Below are positions 23,101-32,839 of a stretch of DNA of 64,000 bases, one piece after another; positions within the stretch are counted from its first letter, which is position 1, and every line of letters begins with the position of its first letter. Made by a program: the position numbers and the translations under genes. The notes below the pieces were generated by a model that made no database searches, was not told where the DNA came from, and saw nothing but the letters and a program-made list of their open reading frames with translations. This DNA is from Pseudisothecium myosuroides (taxonomy: Eukaryota; Streptophyta; Bryopsida; Hypnales; Lembophyllaceae), in the NCBI GenBank assembly GCA_951799445.1, contig OX637296.1, positions 4,588,001 to 4,652,000 on the forward strand, read 5' to 3'.

Positions 23101-23696
23101 CTTCAAATAACTCCTCAACTTCCATTGATCCCTTTTGAAAACTAGTGTTTAGTTTGAGCAAATGCTTTGTCATGTTTGGGTCAATGAGTAGTTGGTGGCA
23201 CCTTATTGGCGTTGTAAAAGGGTAAGGATACCTTAAGGTGGGTACCCCAAAATCACACCCTAACTAAAAACCGCCATCATCACTCTGAGTACATCTCCAA
23301 AATCAATATCTACATGTGTCGAAGAAACAATTTTAGAACCTTTATCAAAAAAACTGACTCTTCATAACTTTCGCATATGGTATCCAAATGTCACGTTCTC
23401 TGATGCATTGGAACCTCCTTTTCTACTACTCAACAAGAAAATATGGAAATTTGACCAGTCTAATAATTAGAGTACTACGCACAGGAGCAAATAATGGCGG
23501 TTTTGAGGTACCCACCTTAACTACAGTACAAAAAAGAGTGACTTACCGGAACAGGTATCGTCTGGTCAAAGCAGGATAAAGACTGGGGCGGCATCTCTGG
23601 AGGGGGTTTGCCTTTGAATCTCGTGTCGGCATACTGAAACACCAACATGGAGCCGGCAATGTCTTGGAGCGCCATCTTGAAGATCCTGAATTCCAT
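20187..23696 (-). CDS. PACRG: PACRG-like axonemal inner-junction protein, five exons
   Basis: PACRG sits with FAP20 at the inner junction joining A and B tubules of axonemal doublets, so this gene should act in flagellate sperm. Exons in coding order: 23547-23696, 22745-22827, 21756-21945, 21103-21204, 20187-20450. All introns are GT-AG and phases join exactly, giving 262 residues, close to the usual 250-300. Residues 1-77 are lineage-specific. The conserved core starts at [11 protein letters not shown] and continues with [49 protein letters not shown] and [18 protein letters not shown] at the C-terminus. The start chosen is the ATG at 23696; an in-frame ATG at 23675 has a better context (AAGATGG). 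An upstream non-coding exon ending near 24481 is possible. Introns 1, 3 and 4 carry MITE or dispersed-repeat insertions. Identification is firm; the N-terminus is not. Confidence 0.9.
20571..20735 (+). repeat. Dispersed repeat E, copy in PACRG intron 4
   Basis: About 165 bp matching 30428-30590. Shared blocks are GGAAGGTTTAACT, AGAATAGTA, CCAAACTCCATCA versus CCGAACTCCATCA, and TTCCTGGTCCC. Both copies lie on the plus strand. No terminal repeats are visible, so the class is unknown. Confidence 0.7.
21244..21414. mobile_element. Emigrant-like MITE in PACRG intron 3
   Basis: The ends TATAGTAGAACCTCTCTAAA and the inverse of the right end, TATAATAGAACCTCTCAAAA, form inverted repeats extending through TAATA. 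It belongs to the same family as 1501-1816. It is about 170 bp and wholly intronic, between exons 3 and 4 of the PACRG gene. Confidence 0.65.
23236..23517. mobile_element. TA-flanked MITE in PACRG intron 1, 282 bp
   Basis: The ends are AGGTGGGTACCCCAAAA at the left and the inverse AGGTGGGTACCTCAAAA at the right, flanked by TA at 23234-23235 and 23518-23519. The right end lies 29 bp from the intron 1 donor at 23546. The AGGT start resembles the element at 56677-57091. It is non-coding. Confidence 0.75.
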
Positions 23697-23951
23697 CAAA
23701 GTGGGATCTATGTCAAATTCTACGAATCGCCTAAGGTAACTTGAAAATCTTCAAGACCTGTAAATTTATGAGGATGTCTTTGGTGGGTGCGTCCAAAGCC
23801 TACTCACCACCCAAAATAGAGGCACCTTTTGCACCATGCACCCACAACTGCATTCCCCTAATTTTACTAATGCAGATGTTGGAAGCACAGTTTTTGGGGT
23901 CACTCCTAGATTTCATAACCTATCTTTTGAAATTAATGTAGATGAAAACAA

Positions 23952-24285
23952 GGTTTAGGATACCAAAACCCAATGATCCCATGTCCTATTGACTGACAGC
24001 AACTCATTTTTTGCAATACACTTGGTTGGCCTTCAATTAGCAAGTGGGGTACTAAGCAAGATTCAGCTAAATATCTATCGGCATTGATCTTCAAATGGAA
24101 ATGGAGTTGCCTACTTTAGTAGTGGTCTTCAACTTCACACTTTGAATGATGGAAAAAAAAATCATCAAGATATTGAATGAAAAACAATACGATCTCTAGA
24201 GAGTTTGACTCTTGTATCCAAAGTGATCTATATTTCCAATGAGCTATATTTAGTGATGTCCCAATATAAAGCACACTTCTACATC
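23952..24285 (+). repeat. Dispersed repeat D, copy upstream of PACRG
   Basis: Homologous to 56483-57241 in the same orientation. Shared landmarks are ACAGCAACTC, AGCTAAAT(A/G)TCTAT, TAGTGGTCT, CACTTTGAATGAT and GTGATGTCCCAA. This copy lacks the 415-bp insertion seen in the other, so it shows the empty site. It lies just upstream of the first coding exon of the PACRG gene. Confidence 0.75.
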
Positions 24286-27200
24286 TATTATATTAAGTAC
24301 ACAGTGTCACGACCCATCACGTTTACATCTTGGAGAAATATCATCCAATTATTTTGTCTGATGAAAACCTAGAGCACAACGAGTGAGCGTTCTTTCTCGA
24401 CGTGAGCGTGACAATTCATTGCAATTTGAAGTTACTAGTATTGGTTTACATACATGAGAAGGCACAAAAGAACAATACCTGGAAAGATTTGGACTCTGAA
24501 ATCGAAGACGCTACTCCACCACCATTCCAAAGACACTAGAGGTTATTTCCATCCTTGTTGTTTCTGCAGAGCCGGTTGAAATGAGCGGGAGCACGTTTGA
24601 TCACCTCACAATATACCAACAACCACACCACCACTGCACATTTCTCCATCTTTTTCCACGTCGTATTGGCACCAACTGAAGGCCTTCATTGCATCTTGAC
24701 AGAGAATATTTTAGTTGCAATGTGGAGGAAAAAAATGATTCTAGGTACATGTATCTCAACAAATAAATAACAGCTTCGACACAAAAAAGTTGAATTCATT
24801 ATGTCTTGGGAAGCTTCTGTATGATCGATGGGACTATAAGGAGACCTCCCCATGAATCAATGATAAAGACTCTAATAGAGAAGCTGCGTAAAAGTTCCTG
24901 AAACCATCTGAATTACTTCTGCATTTAATCTAATATTGTAAAATTCCATCAAAATAGAAGCATTTGATGATGTAGGATAATACCTTAGCAAGATTGGTGC
25001 AACAGTTGTCAGGTAGAAACGAGAGATCGGGTGCTTGTTCGCATAAACCGAAGCTGAGGTGGCCTTGTACTTGTTGTAGGAAGAGACTTCCACTGACAAT
25101 GCTCCAGAAATAATGTACGGTAATGAGACTCAGAGATTCTAATAAAAGAAAGCAACAGCCAACAATGTTGTCCAACTCTTCCAAATGACAGACAGAAAAA
25201 GAATTGAAAGACAAGGTCTACAGAGTTGTTGCTACAACAACTCCAAAAGACCCTTAGTGCGCTCAAAACACGATACGAAGAATAGAGTTATCCTTGAAGT
25301 CAACAGTGTTTCAGATTTGTAATTGAACCACCAAACAGAGGTTGCCAGCATCTATACATGACATTGTTCATTAGATTTACACCCACAGTTTCACTAAACA
25401 AGGTCAACATCTCCGCTTTGAATCGACTCTTGAGGATAAACCAACATAATGTAATACGCCTGCTCAGGAAAAACGACAACTCTAGAAACAACTTTTTTAT
25501 ATTTCCACTGGTCACTCCAATGCAAAGACACAAGAATTCAGACGAAAGATTTACACCACCACGGGATGAAAATCAAAAAGTGGACATGCAGCTGTAAACG
25601 AGGAGTCTGCAAGGCTTTTGATGGCAGTAAGGAGTAAAATGGAGAAGAAAAAATGGGATCGACATGAACAGGAGAAAAACGAATGCAACAGCAGCCGAAT
25701 GTGCCGTACATTCAGACAGACAGGAGAAGAGGGTGATGAGACAACATCGAGAAGAGAAGAGAAAAGAGAGAGAGGTTCGCCTGAGTCGGACGGTTACGGA
25801 GATTTGGCCGCATGACACTATCATAATAAGAATGAATGAAAGGGAAGAGATCTGCAAGATGTTAAAGGGCATTCAACAGGACTTGAAGAGACCGACAGTG
25901 ATGAAAATGGGTACAACAGCCTGGCGTCCCTTAATAGCTCCAAAAGCACGGGACTCACCATGTAATGCACACACTCTCACTAAAGATTAAAAAAAATCCT
26001 GCATTCTCCGACTTGGTCCGATTATGTTGGAGAATACTGAAGCATTCACAGTTACTAATACATTCATCTGACCCTAAAACACACCTCAAGGTGAGCTCAA
26101 GCACGGTTCCAGGCTAGCAACATCGTGGTCATGACTTAGTGAGTCTAGGCTCTCGGCCGCATTGGGATACTCCTCCTTGTGATTCGATTATTCTCTGTGA
26201 GTCAAGGTAGGATGGGACAAGAGTATTCCATTGTATGTCAGAATCTCAATTAAAGTATGCCACGAAGGGTAGAAGCAGTGATCAAAGCAAAAGGTGGAAC
26301 TAAAGTAGCAGCTACAGAACTAGCCACATAACATTGGCTACATAATGTACTACATAAAACTTTAAAAAGGATTGAAAACTTACTTTCGTAACTAGAGAAA
26401 AATTCAACTAGATTCTACAAATGTATCTTAACCGTCCAAGGACGAAGGATTCGTGATTTCAGAATGACCATTTTGACTGATCGTACTGTGCACAGTATAA
26501 TTTAAGTGGGGAAAATCTGTATACAAAAAGATTGCATCTGTTGTTTAGAAAATATTATTTTCACAAATAGAAATCCTCATATAAACTCAAACCTGCCCAA
26601 AAAAAAACATGAGACAGGATATGGGCTCTTCGTCCTTTCAGGGTTAAATGAAGAGAAGGCTCAAGATGCTTGTGCCTTGTGCCAGTTGATGCTTGACAAG
26701 TTATATTTCAGTTGCATTTGGTCAGTTTTGGTGGTCACTGTTCAAAAAGAGAGCACAGTAACGCACCTTGGAAGTCTGCACTCTCCTCCGGAAAACCTCC
26801 CCCAAGACAGACTTTCCTGTGCTCAGACTAAATACACTCCAACAACCAACGAAACCTGATGCAGCACGAAAGAAAATCAAATAACTCGTGCCATTCCAGG
26901 CCATTCCGTCTTATTACTGCTCCCAGTCTTTAAAACTGAAAATAAAAAATGCGTATCACAGAACAGGCAAAACTGTAACGCCAATAGAACGCAGGACTAC
27001 GATTAGCTGTTAGGGGTTCTCTCCCCATCTCTTCGATCAAAAGTGCACTAAAGTAACTTCTACATGAATACTAGCTAAGTCCTTGGTCTTAGCAGCAGTA
27101 AGTGCCAACTAAAATTATACATGATTCAGCACTACCCTACACTCCAGGATGTTGAACCAGTCCAAAATAAAAGATGCTAATGACTATACAATATTCCATT

Positions 27201-28244
27201 GAACCTGAAATTCAACGGCACCCTTCGCTGCACCCGCCAGCTCCACATTTGCTAATAATATATCCTGACCTGAACAGCGGAGGGCCAGAATTAGTATCAT
27301 GGACAAATATCTACATAGCGAGGACACAAGACTCAATTACAGAACACAATCCCATATTGTAACCCTTATCAAATCAAAAAACCTCCCATTCGGTGGAGTC
27401 ATTCAAGAAACTCAAGAATACTAAATTCAGGTATCACGCAGAACCCCTCAAATAAACTGCCGGGTTTTGGATCAAAGAAAGAGAAAACCTGCCACTCACT
27501 TGATAGTTAGCCTTGGTTTGCATTACGGAGCAAGTCTTGATTCCAGAGATCTCGCAATTTTCCACTCGGGAACATGCTTTAAGGAACCCTATGCTTTGAG
27601 GAAAATAATGTACAGATTGAGAAAAACGATGGTCCACCTACTGCTCTTGCAAAACACCGGATCCACATACTCAGCGTCCATCCTGGTAGCCAAACACAAC
27701 AAATTTCAACATCCGAGCACATCTCACAACACCAAAACACGCAATTTATATACGGCATTATATACATGCCCAGCACTGATGAAGAAACAACAAGCAGGAA
27801 GTGCAAACAAAGAAGACGTACTGAAAGAAGACTTCGATGCCAACCCGTGTGCCAATTGGTGATGCCAAAACAATGCTGCTCCATAGTTACGAAGAATGGT
27901 CGAGCATCCCAGTTTCGAGCCTCCGGAACTGCAATTTTCCTAACTAGTTCTGCAATTCTCTCAATTCCTTTTCCACGTCCTGTGTCCTTGCGCGCCAACC
28001 ACTCCGATGTAACTGCAAAACGTTGGCAAAACGTTTCAAATGGACTCCAAGCTCGAATGCGAAATCCTTCTTCATAACTATGTGCTGCTCCAAATCAACA
28101 TCTACCAAGCCATAACGCTCTCCCACCGTAACTCTAGAGTCATCCACGCCGACACTCATCATATACATCAACAAACTTCGAGTCTCCTGAATTCAGTGTT
28201 TTTCCTTCCAAAAAGAGCAACCGGTACCACACCATCACACATTT
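24286..28244. other. Intergenic or untranslated sequence between two minus-strand genes
   Basis: No confident coding exon. On the minus strand a plausible donor (CCAG then GTATTG, exon side ending at 24481) could close a 5' untranslated exon of the PACRG gene. Higher-GC blocks at 25500-26000 and 26900-28200 suggest transcribed leader or trailer. The latter would be the 3' untranslated region of the proline-rich gene. Within it a minus-strand frame at 27944-28174 has protein-like composition but no recognisable domain. Confidence 0.45.
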
Positions 28245-28898
28245 TTAAGCAGACTCGATGTCCCTGAAATTTGAATCCGGAGGGGTATCATAATCCAAGT
28301 CCTCGATGTCGTCGTACTCCCCCGTAGTGAGCATCTGATGTCGCTTGATCAGAAGAAAAGCCACCACCGCCACTTGCAGCAACGCCGCTATGGACGCAAT
28401 CACCACCCCAGCTTTCTCAGATTCGTTCCAAGTGTCCCCACCAGTCTCCTTAATCGTGGTCGATTGCGCGGTACTCGGTGAAGGTGGAGGCGGAGGCTCC
28501 GATGGAGAAGGAGAGGGAGATACACCAGGAGCCGGTGAAGGACCTGGGGATGGTGGAGGAACGGCGCCTGGAGGTGGCGGTGGAGGGGTTGGTACTCCTG
28601 GCGGTAAGGGTGTTCCTGGCGGTAAGGGTGTGTTTACTCCTGGCGCTGCGGGTATTGGAGGTGGCGGTGAGACTGCTGGTTGGTCTTGGCCTGCTGAAGG
28701 TGGCGGTGGAGAGGGAATTGGAATTTGTTGAGAATTATCTGGAGGTGGGGCTGGAGGCGGATTGTTTTGTCCGGAAGCTATCGGGAGGTTCACGATTGAC
28801 AGTAATAAGCCTAGAAGAAGAAACATCATGCGCACATGGAAACCATTCTCAACGATTTGCATTCCTCTTGCTCTGTTCATGATTCCCATGATCCCCAT
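28245..28898 (-). CDS. Proline-rich single-pass membrane/cell-wall protein
   Basis: An intronless frame of 217 codons; an in-frame TAA just upstream makes the ATG at 28898 the first start. After a short basic stretch, residues about 22-43 form a hydrophobic signal sequence (MMFLLLGLLLSIVNLPIASG) with likely cleavage before QNN. Residues 45-140 are dominated by PPP, SPSP and PPPPPP runs like extensin or PERK ectodomains, with possible hydroxyproline glycosylation. A short Ser/Thr segment precedes a membrane helix at about 163-184 (VVIASIAALLQVAVVAFLLI), then a basic stop-transfer (KRHQ) and an acidic tail (YDDIEDLDYD). This suggests a plasma-membrane protein with its Pro-rich part in the wall and a tail of about 30 residues inside. 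There is no kinase domain, so it is not a PERK. The exact family is not recognised. Confidence 0.85.
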   Translation of the reverse strand: MGIMGIMNRARGMQIVENGFHVRMMFLLLGLLLSIVNLPIASGQNNPPPAPPPDNSQQIPIPSPPPPSAGQDQPAVSPPPPIPAAPGVNTPLPPGTPLPPGVPTPPPPPPGAVPPPSPGPSPAPGVSPSPSPSEPPPPPSPSTAQSTTIKETGGDTWNESEKAGVVIASIAALLQVAVVAFLLIKRHQMLTTGEYDDIEDLDYDTPPDSNFRDIESA

Positions 28899-30290
28899 TT
28901 CTGGTCTTGATGTATCAGATCCGGATTACTGGTTGCTTGGCATAAACCCCCAGTTCGAAACACCGCCCCTGTAACACTACCATATCAAATCCACATGATA
29001 TAAACCACCATCTCTTCCTCGTAGAACCAAAACGGACGCCAATAGGAACGCCAACTTCCCGCGAGATTGATCACTCCAAAAGATCAAGCGACTGATCACC
29101 GCAATCCGAGCATGGAAGAGGTCAAAAGAAGAGTACGTCTACAACAAAAGCACGTCGCACGCTTATCACGCGATCCGAAAAGTGTGTGCCTGCAGAGAAG
29201 AAGAAGAGTTCAAGCGCTCCCATCACGTCACACGAAACCCCAACAACCACGGTTCATCACACCCTAGTTGCGCAAACCCAAAAACTCAAATCGGAACGAG
29301 ACGAAACAAAACCCCAACAAAGCTCCCAACACGAACAAGCGCACAACAGACGAAACCTCTGAATTCAACAACAGGGCAGCCTCGAAAACCAACATCCCAA
29401 CAGAGGGAGCCGCAAGAAAGGGGGTAATGAAGCATAGAAGTACATACCAGAAGAGGCTAAACTGCTAATGAGCAGAACGCGAGAATGCGAAGGGAACTCA
29501 ACAATGCTGATGGCGAAGACTTGCAACCCAACCTAGGCAAAATCTGAAAAAGCCCCAACTGAGACAAAATCGGGCGCCCTAGGCAAAATCCGGCGACTGG
29601 GAAAATCTCAGCCGCTTCGTACAAGTCAATCTCGTGAAATCTCAAGCGTTTAAGAAATCTGGAGCATCTGCGAAATCTCAGGCACTAGAAAAAATCGGGA
29701 ACCACTCACTTGAAATTCGGGCGCGTTTGGGAGAATCTCGGGCGTCTGAGATATCGGGAGCCACTCACTGGAAAATCGGGAGCGTTTGGTCGAATCTCGG
29801 GTGTTTGAGAAATCGGGCGCGATTGAATGAGAAATGTGAGGCGCCGGCTTGGGACAGAAGAACTGATGAGACGTGGTCGTGAGTGAGGGTGTGGCGCTGG
29901 TGTGTCGTCCCAACGTGCTTGACTGCTTGCGTGATGAGCGCTGCGACTGTTGCTGCTGGCTGCGGTTGCTGGTGCGATTGGTTGGGTGCTGAATCTGCTG
30001 TTTGCTGTTTGTTGTTTGGGTGGGAGCGCGTGCTGCGGAGACTTGGCGGACCTTGCTGCATCTTCGCCGCTTCCGCAGGCGCGGGCTGTGGCGGAGCCCG
30101 CGCTAGACTAGACTACTACTTGCGCGGTTGCGCCTGGCTGGCTTGGCTTGGCTTGGCTAGCCGGCCTGCCTGGGGTGACTTCTGGAGCCGTCCGTCCGCC
30201 CGCCTTCGGGAAGGTCTTCAGTTAGCGAGGAAGGTGCAGGCGGGCTTCGTCTCGTATTTTTGAAATTGAGAAATTTTCTAATTGCGGGAC
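28899..30290 (-). promoter_or_regulatory. GC-rich leader/promoter block of the proline-rich gene
   Basis: Compared with the surrounding AT-rich DNA this block is strikingly richer in G+C and CpG (most so at 29640-30260), as expected of a 5' untranslated region plus core promoter for the minus-strand gene at 28245-28898. A 59-bp direct repeat (29697-29755 and 29756-29814), sharing CCACTCACT and CGAATCTCGGG-like motifs, lies inside. A 126-codon plus-strand frame at 29883-30263 is Cys/Trp/Ala-rich without any domain and is probably chance. No TATA box could be assigned. Confidence 0.45.
29697..29814. repeat. 59-bp direct repeat, two units
   Basis: Unit 1 starts GGGAACCACTCACTTGAAAT and unit 2 GGGAGCCACTCACTGGAAAA. 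They stay aligned through GAATCTCGGG(C/T)GT(C/T)TGAGA. Partial GAAATC(T/G)(C/G)GG motifs precede and follow. The repeat sits in the GC-rich block upstream of the proline-rich gene. Confidence 0.8.
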
Positions 30291-30427
30291 GCCGGGTTTT
30301 GTTTTTTTGTTTTTTTGTTTTTTGTGGGTATATAAATTTTGGACCAATCCCACCATAACAAATGCAAAAATTATTATTTAAACAATAGAGTTAATTGGAA
30401 AGTTTGTCTTGTGTTTGTAGCCGAGTG

Positions 30428-30590
30428 TCAAGGGAAGGTTTAACTAAGAATAGTATAGAAGAAACACGGCACCGAACTCCATCAGACCGAAATTTTGGTG
30501 CTCCAGCGAGTTTGGTCCTATGTTTTTCCTAAATTTCAATTCCTGGTCCCGCATTGGTACACTTTACGATTAATTCTAATAACTAAAATT
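30428..30590 (+). repeat. Dispersed repeat E, intergenic copy
   Basis: This is the second copy of the repeat found in PACRG intron 4 (20571-20735). It lies just outside the GC-rich block. A degenerate Emigrant-like end (GTAGAACCTCTTTAAATTGG) follows at about 30670. The stretch 30600-31340 has no gene. Confidence 0.65.
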
Positions 30591-31345
30591 CCAATACGTG
30601 CAATGTAAGGATCAAGCTTACAAACATCTCTTTTGGCCAACAGAATATCCATTTGCGAAGTGCCCACTACTGTAGAACCTCTTTAAATTGGTAGGTCCCG
30701 AACCAACCTGACAAGATCTATTATGGAGGTTTATTTGCTTATAAAGGGTCATTTTTAGTCACAATCTTTGTTATGTGGACAAATCCGGGACCGGTCTAAC
30801 AAAATCTTTTAGGGAAGTTTATTTGCTTATGGAAGATCAACTTACTGTATATAGCCTAAATCAAATAGAAATTTGGATACATGGATTCTTGTTGTGTATA
30901 TACTAAAGCACTACGTACAAAAAATTCTAGGCCAATTCCACCATTACAAACACACAAATTATTAATTAAACAATAACCAAAATTTCAATACTGTAGCTTC
31001 CTAGCAGCTTAGGCAGAAAATGAACAATTTAAAGGGTGCCTAAATTTCTAGAAAATTACTGACCTAGTTTGCCTAAAAAAACACATATACGAAAGGATTG
31101 CCTAATTCAGAGAAATTCATCTCGCACGTGCAGTATGGCATTTGATTTGTATTCTAAAGTTGGCATGAATTTTTGGAATGGCATCTCAAATTATACTCAC
31201 AAACACTTATCTAATGTGAAGCTTCCATTATCCAATACGACCCTCTAGCCTCCAATAAAGTAGCAATTAAGCTGAAGCTTAACTCATGTAATACATGGAG
31301 AATTGAACAATAGTGGCTACAAAATCAAATGATAACCTAGCTTAA

Positions 31346-32276
31346 CCCCTAAAGGCCCAAGGCCTTTTTTCTGCCAAAAAACACTCAAAATTGCCATTTC
31401 TATAGCAAGGAGTAAAAAAAATTGAAAAATGTTTTTTTTGCACATCTGACCATAGGATCTTGTACCTAACTAGTATGAGAATGTGTGGAAAAATTTCAGA
31501 ATTTTTGACCGCTCAGATTACAAGATATCTGCGTTTAAAGTGGAAAAAACAAGTATTTTAGCACATTGCGGGACTAGATTATTTGACTTTAAACATTTTT
31601 AACTTAAAATGTTTGCACTACAGAGTTTTGAGCTTTAAATCTTTATAGTGGAGAATTGAGTAGAGTCTAGGAAAAACAAGAATATTAAAAAAAAACTTAA
31701 TTATCATTTCTAAAAAATTTATTAAGTAGAAGTAGACACAAGATAGAAGGAAAATCTAAAATATTAATATATTTTAGATGGAATTAAAATACACTAATCC
31801 CAATGGTGAGATTGTTCTAGCAAGTAAACTAAACCATGAGAATTTTCTTTTTGAAAAATTGCAAAAATAGCATTCAGAAATGAATCCTACAAGTTATTTT
31901 TTTCAAGAAGATGCTCTAACTGCCCCCAAAACAAGAATGTCCATAACTTTTTCATAACAAATCCAAATGAAATGAATCAAAGCTTTCCAGATAGACAAAA
32001 ATATAATCTATGAGAAAAAAAAATATCAAAAAAAAAAATCAAATTTTTGCCAAATTTTTTTTGCTGCCCAGACTGCTCAGTTACGAAAAAAAGTAACATA
32101 TTTGGCCATAACTTTTGACTCCTATTTCCAAATGTGCTGAAATTTAGTGCATATGAAAGATAATCCTCGCGCCCACCTTCTATTAAAATTTCAGCTTAAA
32201 ATATGGAAATTTCTAGTCACACGTACCTGCCCAAAATTTCTATACAACCAAAAAATGCATGCCGGTCTTTTAGGGG
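31346..32276. mobile_element. TTAA-type TIR element, family A copy 2, 931 bp
   Basis: TTAA (31342-31345) then CCCCTAAAGGCCC at the left; GTCTTTTAGGGG then TTAA (32277-32280) at the right. Internal sequence matches the copies at 2801 and 36539 along most of its length. It shares TTTTTTCTGCCAAAAAACA-like sequence next to the left end and TTTGGCCATAACTTTTGACT near the right. No reading frame is visible, so it must depend on an outside transposase. Confidence 0.75.
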
Positions 32277-32433
32277 TTAAGTGAACAGCTTGGATGAATC
32301 ATCAATGCCTAATTTATTTTAATTATATTTTAAAATTGCCAAATTTTAGTAAATTTTATTTTGGATTGCCTAACTATTTTTTGTACTTTAATTAATTATT
32401 AGGTAGAAAGCTGCCTAAACTACTAGGAAGCTA

Positions 32434-32630
32434 CAATATAGGCAATGTGAGGATCAAGCCTACAAACATCTCTTTGGGCCAACTGAATACCCATCTATAA
32501 ATTGCCCATTATATAATCTAAATCAAATATGCAATATAGGCAATGTAAGGATCAAACCTACAAACATCTCTATTGGCCAACAGAATACCCATGTACAAAA
32601 TACCCACTATGTAACCTAAATCAAATATAC
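32434..32630 (+). repeat. 98-bp tandem duplication
   Basis: Two units spaced 98 bp apart, each with ATATAGGCAATGT(G/A)AGGATCAA, CCTACAAACATCTCT and GGCCAAC(T/A)GAATACCCAT. A related single unit occurs at about 30598-30650 next to repeat E. The class is unknown. Confidence 0.8.
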
Positions 32631-32715
32631 ACTTAGATACATGTACCTCTATGGTGTACAAAATCCCATATAAAAGCATTGCGTCTACAAAGGTACAACA
32701 AAGCAATACAAGAGA

Positions 32716-32838
32716 TAAGCAAATTGATAATGTCAAAAAATCATGCAAATTGATGATATCATAGAATACACAAATTGATAATATTACAAAATATGCAAAT
32801 AGATGATGTCATAGAATATGCAAATTGATAATGTCTTG
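32716..32838 (+). repeat. Short tandem array, roughly 28-bp units
   Basis: About five degenerate units of the form GCAAATTGATAATGTCA(A/T)A(A/G)AAT in a row, alternating GATAAT and GATGAT forms. It is non-coding. Confidence 0.75.
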
Positions 32839-32839
32839 T

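Noticed and set aside
25573..25990. Open frames on both strands (99 and 108 codons)
   Set aside because: The two overlap antisense to each other, lack domains, and sit in a purine-rich stretch that keeps frames open by composition.
28345..28882. Plus-strand Gly/Glu-rich open frames opposite the proline-rich gene
   Set aside because: They are the complement of Pro-rich codons (CCN to NGG). The minus frame has a signal sequence and membrane helix, so it is the real one.
29883..30263. 126-codon plus-strand frame in the GC-rich block
   Set aside because: Its Cys/Trp/Ala/Gly-rich composition is what GC-rich DNA gives by chance. It is antisense to the likely leader of the proline-rich gene and shows no domain.
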